Origin: Candidatus Poribacteria bacterium | GTDB lineage: Bacteria; Poribacteria; WGA-4E; GCA-2687025 | Reading direction: 5' to 3' | NCBI GenBank assembly: GCA_018644665.1 | Contig: JABGQA010000136.1 | Span: forward strand, 1-37,605 | Length of the DNA: 37,605 bases | Part shown: positions 29,590-37,196 of the stretch, in pieces | How the letters are laid out: every line of letters starts with the position of its first letter | How positions within the stretch are numbered: position 1 is the stretch's first letter | Notes under the pieces: generated by a model | The model's database searches: none | The model's input: only the letters and a program-made list of their open reading frames with translations | What the model was told of the DNA's origin: nothing | Position numbers and translations under genes: made by a program

Positions 29590-31215
29590 TCAGGGCCGGC
29601 GCGCGCGTACGATGCCGGCGCCCGTCCCGCCATAGATCACGTCTCCGACAATGGCGATCGTGCGGAAAACCCAATTGTCACGGCCGTAGACGCCGGTGCC
29701 GAGGTCCTCGCCAGGTAGCACGATGCCGTCGTTAGGCATGCCGCCAGGGCTGAGCCGAATCCAGTCGTCTGCGCCCGCTGGCAATGTGAAGGCGCCGTGA
29801 CCTCCGACGGCATACACCGCGCCGTCGGCGACGGCGATATCGAGTATGTTGCCGAACCGCAACTCTGGACGCAGGTAGCTCCAGCTCTCCCCGTCTTCCG
29901 AGCGGAAGATCATGCCTTCCGAAGTCCCCACGTACTGAGTCGAGCCATGCGTGGCCACCGCTACGGCGGAATGAGTCCGCAACGCGACAGGCTCCCACGA
30001 AACACCCTCATCGCGCGTAACGAACAGCCCGGCGCGACCTGCCGCATAGAGGCCGTCCGGCGTGGCCGCCAAGGCGCGGAGATCCCCACCAGGGACCGGC
30101 GTCGGCGCGGCGCGCCACTGCTGGCGCGGATCGCTCCATCCCCAGTGCAGCACGTCGCCGTTGGACAAGCCAGCGTATACCTCTTCATCGCCAACCGCGA
30201 TGCACACGGCGCTCGGGACTGCCTCGGGGGGGCCCACGGCCCGCCAAACACTCTCATCCTCGACCAGCACGTAGACCCCGTGCCCGGACACCACAACGTA
30301 CGCCAACCCGCGTTCGTCGCCTTCCCCAGAGGCAGCGAGAGCGATGACATCCAGAGATGGCAGCCCTTCGTTAAGCGGGGTGAAACCGCCCCTGTTTTCG
30401 CCGTGCAGCGACCTGTACACTCCAGCGCTCCGCACGGCGGCGTACTCGCGGCCGTATCCGCCTCGTATGCGCACGGCGGCGATCAGGTCCAGGCTGGGTA
30501 AGCCGCTGTTGCTCGGTGACCACCCGTCGTAGTCCTCCGCCTTCGAGTAGAGGCCCAGGTCGGTCGCGACCACGTCATACTCCTTGGCATGGATGGCGCC
30601 CCGCAGTTGCATACCGGGCGGACCGTGGCGGCCAGTAAACCATGTGTCGCGATGTTCGTGGAGAGCGAACTCCTGGCCTGCCTCGGTAGCCACGCTCAGG
30701 TGAAAGCGCATACCGCGTCTCTGGTAGGCGAGCCGGCGTATATCCACGTCGCGCACGAGGAGCGAGATCGGAGTCAGTGCGCCGGTGCTCACGTCCATCA
30801 GATTCAGAACGTCGGTGTACACGTACGCGACGCCGTGTAAGACGCCGCTGAACCACATGTCACGCGGCGTCGACGGCACTTTGGCCCAGTCGCCCCCGGA
30901 TCCAGCTCGATACAGACCGCGGCCCGTGCCGTGGTTAATGCGGGCGTACAGGGCGTCGCCGTCACCAACGAGCTTCCATATAGGGAGCCGGGCCAAGCCA
31001 TATGGCGTCCATGTTTCCGTCTTGTCATCGAATCGGTACACGCCTGCGTCGGATGTGCCCGCGTACAGAACGCCTGCGGCGGCCGCGACCGTACGCGCCG
31101 GCGCCTCACACGGGGGCGCAGGGACCTCCTCCCAGTCCAGGAATCGCTCCGGGTGTCCCGCGCTGGCGACGCGCGCGACGCAGAGGATCAACAGACAGAC
31201 GGCAGCGTTACGCAC
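29590..31215 (-). CDS. Exported BNR/YCF48-like beta-propeller
   Basis: GTG 31215 is the best start: GGAGG lies 7 nt upstream and the product then opens with a compact signal peptide (RNAAVCLLILCVARVASAG). A GTG at 31248 in frame is less likely. The 541-aa chain contains repeated short blades with Asp-box-like or YCF48-like spacing (GVLYAGTSDAGVYRFDD, TPDGLYAAGRAGLFVTRDEG, VSWEP, GSTQYVGTSEGMIFRSEDGE). Such propellers act as sialidase-like, Ycf48-like or ligand-binding modules; no catalytic set can be assigned. It ends AGIVRARRP and lacks the Trp-Gly tail of its neighbours. It may head the minus-strand run of propeller genes. Confidence 0.82.
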   Translation of the reverse strand: MRNAAVCLLILCVARVASAGHPERFLDWEEVPAPPCEAPARTVAAAAGVLYAGTSDAGVYRFDDKTETWTPYGLARLPIWKLVGDGDALYARINHGTGRGLYRAGSGGDWAKVPSTPRDMWFSGVLHGVAYVYTDVLNLMDVSTGALTPISLLVRDVDIRRLAYQRRGMRFHLSVATEAGQEFALHEHRDTWFTGRHGPPGMQLRGAIHAKEYDVVATDLGLYSKAEDYDGWSPSNSGLPSLDLIAAVRIRGGYGREYAAVRSAGVYRSLHGENRGGFTPLNEGLPSLDVIALAASGEGDERGLAYVVVSGHGVYVLVEDESVWRAVGPPEAVPSAVCIAVGDEEVYAGLSNGDVLHWGWSDPRQQWRAAPTPVPGGDLRALAATPDGLYAAGRAGLFVTRDEGVSWEPVALRTHSAVAVATHGSTQYVGTSEGMIFRSEDGESWSYLRPELRFGNILDIAVADGAVYAVGGHGAFTLPAGADDWIRLSPGGMPNDGIVLPGEDLGTGVYGRDNWVFRTIAIVGDVIYGGTGAGIVRARRP

Positions 31216-31795
31216 GAGGCGGCCTCCCACGAGGTATGAAGCGTCCACAGGTATATGTCATCCATAGCGCCGTCCTCCCGAGGGTCAAGTGAACGGCCTC
31301 AAGCTCATCAAGCGGCGGATGTACGGGCGGGGCTTGAGCTACGTCGGAAGCGCGTGTTGCCCGTCCACTCAGTACATGAACCCCGTTGCACGCAGAGCGT
31401 GGAAGAGCCACAGAGCACCCCTATCAGAAGTCTGGCCAGCCCTGCTACACTCGATCCGACGGGTTCCTGCCTGCGCGACCCAAGAGGCCTGGCATGCAGC
31501 GCGATCGCAATGCAAGACGTGACGCCTTCGTCGAGAAGTTCGACCGCCTCGACCAACAGGACCGCGCCTGTAGACTCCGCGCTTCGAGAGTGTTGACAGT
31601 CGGGGACACCCCGGTTCTGGTGCTCCCGTACGCTACTGTCGTCGCCCGCATCGTATCCGACACCCTGGCTTCGCGACAGGCCCTACTCGCATCACGGGAC
31701 CCATTTACATGAAGCAGAGCCCGGACTGCGGATCCCGGCTATATTGTCGACACCGATGGTCAACGAGGTACGCCACGCCATTAGAGGCAAGCACC
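31216..31795. other. Divergent intergenic region holding an IS remnant
   Basis: This 580-bp spacer contains the ISL3 remnant (31277-31420). TTGACC on the minus strand near 31285 with TATGGA 16 nt downstream is a weak promoter candidate for the BNR gene. TATATT at 31740-31745 could be a -10 for the LamG gene, but no -35 matches. No other gene is supported. Confidence 0.4.
31277..31420 (+). mobile_element. Decayed ISL3-family transposase C-terminus
   Basis: The plus strand reads EGQVNGLKLIKRRMYGRG from 31280, the conserved end of ISL3-family DDE transposases (usual 'EGQVNxLKxxKRxMYGRA'). A one-base frameshift near 31330-31337 then gives GLELRRKRVLPVHSVHEPRC, which fits the family's closing 'GfeLLRxRVL'. 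Everything upstream of about 31277, including the DDE core, is missing. It is a dead insertion-sequence scrap in the spacer between the BNR and LamG genes. Confidence 0.7.
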
Positions 31796-32575
31796 ATGCG
31801 TTTCGCGAACTACGGTCTTTACGTGTTCTGTGTCGCGCTCTTCCTGAGCGTGGGTCGCGCGTCTCACGCCCTGCCGCAGGATGGGCTGGTCATGCACTAC
31901 ACCTTCGAGCCGGCCACCATCAGCGGCGACGTCGTTGAAGATGTTTCGGGGGCAGGCAACGATGGCCTGTTGAATGGCGCGAAGGCTCAAGGTGGCGTGC
32001 TGGTGTTGAACGGGGCAGACAACTACCTCAACACGGATCCGCTGGAGATACGCACCGGCGGCGTCATTCCCTTCACAGCCCTGGCGCTATTTCGCACAGA
32101 CAGAGCCGACAACGGGCCGCTTTGGATGTGGGGAGACAACGCGGCGCCCAGCGCTTCAGGGTCTGCGGAAGGTCCTGTGGGTTGGCGAAGCACAACGAGC
32201 AACTTCGCGGCCGGGTTCTACCAAGGCGGGCATTTCTATGCTGATGCTGAGGCGGATTACGCCGATGGCGAGTGGCACTCCGTGGCTCAGGTAGGGGACG
32301 TAGACGTAGGTTACCTCTACCTCGACGGAGTCCAGATCAGCTCGGCGGAAGCGGGCTACGTGTATGGAGCGCCGCCGTACTTCCTACTTGGCGCTCGAAC
32401 CAAGAACTCCGGGAGTGAGATCGACGATATCGAGTTTTTCGAGGGCGAGATCGACAATCTCGTGTTATACGGTCGGGCTCTCACTGGGGACGAAATCCTG
32501 TCGATCGTCAGGGAAGTGAAGCCCGTTTCCTCTCAGGGCAAGCTCGCGACCGTGTGGGGCGAACTCAGACGCTAG
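31796..32575 (+). CDS. Exported LamG-domain protein with C-terminal Trp-Gly tail
   Basis: ATG 31796 (AGAGG 9 nt upstream) gives 259 residues starting with a signal peptide (GLYVFCVALFLSVGRASHA). One LamG/concanavalin A-like domain follows: LVMHYTFEPATISGDVVEDV, SGAGNDGLLNGAK, GEWHSVAQVGDVDVGYLYLD, and the closing FFEGEIDNLVLYGRALTGDE. It ends GKLATVWGELRR, the shortest and cleanest copy of the cluster's tail. It is not a close copy of the LamG protein at 23387-24172 although the architecture is the same. Carbohydrate binding or adhesion is inferred from the fold. Confidence 0.87.
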   Translation: MRFANYGLYVFCVALFLSVGRASHALPQDGLVMHYTFEPATISGDVVEDVSGAGNDGLLNGAKAQGGVLVLNGADNYLNTDPLEIRTGGVIPFTALALFRTDRADNGPLWMWGDNAAPSASGSAEGPVGWRSTTSNFAAGFYQGGHFYADAEADYADGEWHSVAQVGDVDVGYLYLDGVQISSAEAGYVYGAPPYFLLGARTKNSGSEIDDIEFFEGEIDNLVLYGRALTGDEILSIVREVKPVSSQGKLATVWGELRR

Positions 32576-32648
32576 AAGCAGGAATCGAACCCGCGCCGGC
32601 CGATGGTGTTCCTCGCCGGCCTGAGAGAGCATGCCATGCTATCCGGCG
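32576..32648 (-). other. tRNA T-arm-like sequence and inverted repeat after LamG gene
   Basis: Read on the minus strand, GCGGGTTCGATTCCTGC (about 32578-32594) folds as a 5-bp T-arm with a TTCGATT loop. No anticodon arm or matching acceptor stem can be built, so this is not a complete tRNA. Beside it, CGCCGG (32614-32619) pairs with CCGGCG (32643-32648) around an inner AGCATG/CATGCT palindrome. It may be a truncated tRNA copy, an old integration site, or chance. Confidence 0.3.
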
Positions 32649-32766
32649 CGACTGAGGTCCCAGGTCGTGTTGGGGTCGCCCCGAAGGACCCGCCCTGACG
32701 GTGGCAGAGGAAGTGGCGCTGGTCGGCGCGGGTCGTGACCCCGCCCCAGCGGCGGGCGGGACGCGC

Positions 32767-33144
32767 TCAGGAAGGAATCTCGCGGCCGTCGTGCGGAGAA
32801 GCGGCCGGTGTACGCTCCCCACGGGCATGGTCGTCCAACATGAGCGTCATGTCCGCCATCTCGGCGCGGAGAGCCGCGAGAGCATCTTCCACATTCTGCA
32901 GTCGGACTTCTGAGTCCCGCGCCCGCTTCGCCGTTCCCGTGATCGTCGCGTGGAACTTGCTGTAGCCGTAGGCGGCGGAGGCGAACAGACAGAAGAAAGC
33001 GCCGACGGCCGGTGGCATGAGGCCAGCGGACATGCCGACGAGGTTCATCGCGACCACGAGCGCTGCGGGAATGCCAACGGCGAGGTCGATCGTGTCCGGG
33101 AACCGTGAGCGCTTGCTTGCCGGCCGTGCGTCGTCGGTTGCCAT
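32767..33144 (-). CDS. Small membrane protein with C-terminal coiled coil, 125 aa
   Basis: ATG 33144 has GGAGGT 6-7 nt upstream. After a polar N-terminus, two hydrophobic segments (LAVGIPAALVVAMNLVGM and PAVGAFFCLFASAAYGYS) are followed by a basic linker and a heptad-like helix (VRLQNVEDALAALRAEMADM) and a charged tail. The layout, two helices then a coiled coil, recalls PspB/PspC-type envelope-stress membrane proteins, but no signature allows a family call. Confidence 0.65.
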   Translation of the reverse strand: MATDDARPASKRSRFPDTIDLAVGIPAALVVAMNLVGMSAGLMPPAVGAFFCLFASAAYGYSKFHATITGTAKRARDSEVRLQNVEDALAALRAEMADMTLMLDDHARGERTPAASPHDGREIPS

Positions 33145-33502
33145 CGGATACCTCCGCGTTAGCCCGCTACAGAGGAGCGGCGGCCTCCGCCTAGCCTAGC
33201 CCGGCGGCTGTCGCGCGCAAAGGCCGGGAGCGTCGACTGTCCGTGTCACCGCGGAGGTCTGCTCGTATCCCGCCGTAGTCACCCGGCCCCTCGCAATCCC
33301 CGCGTGTGCCCATGTCGTTGGTTCGCGCCCAGCGCCGCGAGCGGGCGCGGCGATCACCCGTAGCTCGAGCCACAGCGTCAACCGCGCCCAAGCAGGCGCG
33401 AGCGCCCCACTCCGGTTTATCGTTCGGAGCGGATAGGGCGGGGAGCGTGGGCGGCATGGCCCCTTCTACGTCGTGTGATCGATCGGGGAAGAGGAGAGAC
33501 GA
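33145..33502. other. Divergent intergenic region
   Basis: No supported gene in 358 bp. It should hold promoters for the small membrane protein and the deacetylase-like gene. GAGGAGAG just before 33503 is the latter's ribosome site. Confidence 0.35.
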
Positions 33503-34983
33503 ATGGGCAAGCCGTACGTGTTCATCGCGTTCGACACGGAGGATTCGGTCAATCCTGCGGCCGACGACGCGCTCCTGAACCTGGCCCGCGTGTTCGATGA
33601 AGCCTCGCTTCCCGCCAGCTTCTTCATGGTCGGAGAGAAGGCCCGCGTCCTGCGCGACCGAGGCCGGCGGGACGTTATCGAATCCCTGCGTCCCCACGAG
33701 ATCGCCTATCACGGCAATCACTGGCTCGAGTTTCCCGAACCCGCCCTCGTGTACGGGAATCGAGACCCGTGGGAAACCGCCGTCGGCAAAGCTGTCGAAT
33801 ACGAAGCGCCGGGAGTACGGGACGTCGCGGAGATCACCGGCCGGTTCCCAGTCGCCTTCTGCCAGCACGACGCCAACCACAGCCCAGCGACGACCCACGC
33901 GCTTCGACAGTCGGGCATTCGCGTGTGGAACGGGGGATTAGGTGGCCCGTTGGAGGGCATCGGATGGATCATGGACATGCTCGTCGTCGGGCGGAACTCG
34001 CGCGCCGTGTCGCTCCAAGGGAGCTGGAGCGGCGTCGACATCGATCCCGACGAGCCGGACCGGGCGCCGGAGACCATGATCCCCGACGACGAATTGAGGG
34101 CGTTTCAGCAGCGCTTCGACGCCCAGCTCGAACGGGGCGATAGCCACATCGTTCTGCTTGGCCACCCGACCTGCTGGGCGATGACCCAGTGGTTCGGATG
34201 GTACGACTGGCCGTTCGAGTTGCGCCATCCTGATGCCGCGAGAACGCCTACGCCGTTCCCGCGCGGCCGACGGTGGGAGCCCACGCCATCCCGCTCACCG
34301 GCGGACATGGCCGCCCATCTTGAGTGGACGACAAAGGCGGCGAAATGGCTCGCCGGTCGGAACGATATTCGCACGGCGACGTTCAGCGATGTGTGGGACC
34401 ATCACGCTGAAGAACCCGGGAGTTGGCTGGACGAGCAGCAGGTCAGATCGGTCGCCCGCCAGCTCTGCCGGTCGTTCGACTATGTGACGGAAGCGGGACG
34501 ACGCTCTCCGCCGCGGACGCGCTGTTCGTCCTCGCGCAGTATGCGGACTTCATGCTGAGGGAACGCCGTCGACCGACGCAGGTGCAGATCCGCAGGACGC
34601 TCGGCCCCGTCGAAGAAGTGCTGGCGCCGAGCGGGCCGCTCGTGCTTCCACGGGCCAGCCTACTCGCCACGGCGCGGCAGATCGTCCACCATATAGACGC
34701 GCGCGGATATGTGCCGCATGCGGTCCGCGCGCATCGGGTGGACTGCGGGCCTGGCGAGGTTCTGCTCGCCCTGGCCCAAGCGATCGCAGCGGACCGACTG
34801 CCGGACCAGGTGACCGTCGAGCCGACGGGAGGCGTCCCCAAGTGCGCCGGTATGGGGTGCTTCGCGAACCCGGGCGCCGGATCAGCGCTCGCTCAACCGC
34901 CCGACTACGACCCGAGCCGGATCAGGATGCAGGCGCGGCAGCAGTCCTGGAGCTACCGTCCCGCCGTGGCGGCAGCCGAGTAA
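33503..34983 (+). pseudogene. Polysaccharide-deacetylase-like protein, frameshifted
   Basis: The first frame (from ATG 33503, SD GAGGAGAG) encodes a NodB-like deacetylase fold: YVFIAFDTED, ASFFMVGEKAR, HEIAYHGNHWLEFP, FCQHDANHS, HIVLLGHPTCW. It continues to about SFDYVT at 34486, then runs into non-coding-looking sequence and stops at 34558. The -1 frame picks up directly with DGSGTTLSAADALFVLAQYA and continues as good protein to the stop at 34983 (ending SYRPAVAAAE). Adding one base near 34486-34490 restores a single protein of about 493 aa. No slippery heptamer is seen, so it is a disrupted gene or a sequencing error rather than programmed frameshifting. Relatives remove acyl groups from polysaccharides; the C-terminal domain is unrecognised. 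Confidence 0.75.
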
Positions 34984-35101
34984 CACGAGGTGGAGCCACT
35001 TCGCGGGCGGCGATGCGGCAGTTGGCGTAATGGCGGCCAGCGCGTGCATCCGTGCGTGCCGTGTATGTGCCGCCGCTTCCCTCCTGCTGAGGAATCCCGC
35101 A

Positions 35102-35686
35102 ATGACGCACATGCCCGAACTGACGACGGAGCGCCTGCGCGTCCGTCCTTTCCGTATGGACGACCAGGACGCCTACGTCCGCGTGTTCGCAGACTCCTTC
35201 GGCCCCGGGGAGGACAACGACCGCAGCGACTGGTTCGAGTGGGCGACCAGGAACTACGACGCCCTTGGCAAGCTATACCAGCCCCCTTACGGCGACCGCG
35301 CCGTCGTCCTCCGCGAGTCCGACGAACTCATAGGCTCGGTGGGCTTCGTCCCCTGCCTCATGCCGTTCGAGCTGCTGCACACGTTCCGCGATGAGCCGAC
35401 GATCCCCGCACGACCCTTCAGCACGCCGGAGTTCGGCCTGTTCTATTCGTTCGGGGCCGCGTTCCAGCGGCAGGGATACGCCACCGAGGCCGTGAGCGCG
35501 ATGATCGACTTTGCGTTCGGCCAGTGGCGCCTCAAGCGAATCGTCGCGACGACTGGATTCGACAACGATCGGTCGATTCGCATGATGGAACGTCTTGGGA
35601 TGACCGTCGCGCGAAACGACTCGGGCGAGCCGCCGTGGTTTCAGGTCGTGGGCGTGCTCGACAACCCGGCGTCAGACGCAGACTGA
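35102..35686 (+). CDS. GNAT family N-acetyltransferase (RimJ/RimL type)
   Basis: ATG 35102 is chosen (GAGGA 8 nt upstream) over a longer in-frame reading. The 194-aa protein opens with the RimJ/RimL-type MPELTTERLRVRPFRMDDQD. The acetyl-CoA loop is FQRQGYATEAVSAMIDFAFG at about residues 120-140, followed by LKRIVATTGFDNDRSIRMME and RLGM, all family hallmarks. It transfers acetyl from acetyl-CoA to an amine; the substrate (protein N-terminus, antibiotic or small amine) cannot be told. Cytosolic. Confidence 0.9.
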   Translation: MTHMPELTTERLRVRPFRMDDQDAYVRVFADSFGPGEDNDRSDWFEWATRNYDALGKLYQPPYGDRAVVLRESDELIGSVGFVPCLMPFELLHTFRDEPTIPARPFSTPEFGLFYSFGAAFQRQGYATEAVSAMIDFAFGQWRLKRIVATTGFDNDRSIRMMERLGMTVARNDSGEPPWFQVVGVLDNPASDAD

Positions 35687-35834
35687 CGCGGCACGGACCG
35701 ACGGCGGCCGCTGCTCTGCATCCTGACGATCTTCCGATCTTGCGTGGGTTTCTCTGATCATGGACGCTTAATCAGTTCCTCCGCCGTCGCGCGACCCTAG
35801 CGACCTACCACCGGCAACGAGAGAGTCGACATCT

Positions 35835-36218
35835 GTGCGCAGCATCGAGCAGCTCAAGCAGAACGCGATCGAGTTCTACGACCTGATGTTCAACCAATGC
35901 CGACCGCGGGAGGCGATCGAGCAGTTCGTGGGGGACACCTACATCCAGCACAACCCCGAAGTCGCGGATGGGAAGCAGGCGTTCATCGAGTACTTTGAGA
36001 AGATGGCCGCGGAGTACCCCGGCAAGAGCGTTGAGGTCAAGCGCGCAGTGGCGGAGGGCGACCTCGTCGTTCTTCACTGTCTCCAGAAGTGGCCAGGCGA
36101 TCACGACTATGCCGGGATGGACATCTTCCGGTTCGATGGCGACGGCAGGATCGTCGAGCACTGGGACGTCCTCCAGGTGGTTCCTGACAAAGCCGCGCAC
36201 GGCAACGGCATGTTCTGA
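35835..36218 (+). CDS. NTF2/SnoaL-like domain protein
   Basis: A 127-aa single-domain protein starting at GTG 35835 (weak GAGAGAG upstream). The pattern matches the SnoaL-like nuclear transport factor 2 fold: AIEFYDLMFNQCRPREAIEQ, YIQHNPEVADGKQAFIEYF, DLVVLHC, then DIFRFDGDGRIVEHWDVLQ. This subgroup includes small cyclases, isomerases and many uncharacterised proteins; YIQHNP and VEHWDV are signatures of the 'predicted SnoaL-like aldol condensation enzyme' group. The reaction is unknown. Cytosolic. Confidence 0.87.
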   Translation: MRSIEQLKQNAIEFYDLMFNQCRPREAIEQFVGDTYIQHNPEVADGKQAFIEYFEKMAAEYPGKSVEVKRAVAEGDLVVLHCLQKWPGDHDYAGMDIFRFDGDGRIVEHWDVLQVVPDKAAHGNGMF

Positions 36219-36352
36219 GGGGCGCGCGTCTGCCGACCTCCAGCGCGCTGGAGGCGCATCGAAGCACGGCGTCACTGAAAGATCCAAGCATCTGTAGACT
36301 GTCCATCAAGGCCACGGAGACCGCCGGCCTCTGGCGCCCGGCGCGCGGGTTC

Positions 36353-37080
36353 GTGGCAGCGTTGGCGTTGGTATGTGGGATCGGAAGTGGCGTGCGGGCA
36401 GACGAGGGCTCCGCGCCCGTCCCCATTGACGTCACTCTCGAGTTCGTCGTCGGAAGCGCAGCCGTTACGTTGACCGAGATCGCTCCGTATCGGGATGCGC
36501 TCACCGTCAGCGAATACCGGGTCGCGCAAGTACATGAAGGCGTCTGCGAGCATCGTGTCATCCGCGTGGCGCACTGGGTCTATTGGGATGGCCACCACTT
36601 GCGGATGCCAGGCGACGTGGCAGGCTCGATTCGACTGCGCATCGAGCCTATGGCGGCGCGACCTCACATCGCGACGTTCACGATCGTGGATTCCTTGCCG
36701 GACGGGTGGGATACGCCTCTCTATCTCGACGTAACGACGGTCGATCCGGAATCAGGTCCCCGGGCGCCGAAGACCGACGGCCGGAGCGAGTACGGCTGTT
36801 CCCTGACGGACAACATGCCGACGTTCCTCAAACTCATGCCGCAACTGCGGCTCGTGGTCCTGGGAGACTCCCGGGGGCAGGCCGGGGTCGTCACCGACCG
36901 CATCGGTGGGGATGTCAATCGGCATACACCCATCGCCTACAACCTGGGCGTCGAGAGCAGTGGACTGGAACTCAACGAACTCTTGGTCGACACGTACCTG
37001 GCGCACATGCCGGCGTTGCGCTGCATCGTCTACTGCCTTTCCCCGCGCGTGTTCAACGAGCGGTGGCGCGATCCCATTCA
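36353..37080 (+). pseudogene. Exported SGNH-hydrolase-like protein, 3' end lost
   Basis: The frame shows a signal sequence (VAALALVCGIGSGVRADEG) whose exact start is unclear: GTG 36353 makes a short n-region, and the frame is open for at least 70 bp further upstream without ATG. A beta-rich N-terminal domain leads to LVVLGDSRGQAGV with a GDS motif, then PIAYNLGVESSGLELNELLV, like SGNH esterases. After FNERWRD, near 37070, the sequence stops resembling protein (Arg/Ser/Cys-rich) and the frame ends at 37168. An antisense gene fragment begins at that point, so the 3' part appears to have been replaced. The usual C-terminal Asp/His of SGNH enzymes is missing. Confidence 0.6.
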
Positions 37081-37196
37081 TTGGCGATGTCGAGGATCGT
37101 GTAGAACACGACCCGGTGCGCGGGCGTCATCGTGCGCCACGCGGGATGTCGTTTCCATCCCCTGCTGAAGTGGAACCAGTTCCGTCGCCTCGTTTC
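37053..37196 (-). pseudogene. Fragment of a replication-initiator-like gene (antisense)
   Basis: The minus strand reads RRNWFHFSRGWKRHPAWRTM then TPAHRVVFYTILDIANEW. 'xNWFxFxxxxxxHPxxRxLxxxxRxxxxxLLxxAN' is the opening pattern of winged-helix replication or replisome-organiser proteins of phages and plasmids. The fragment has no convincing start and stops at 37053, where it meets the truncated SGNH-like gene. It looks like the end of an acquired segment. Family assignment is tentative. Confidence 0.4.
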
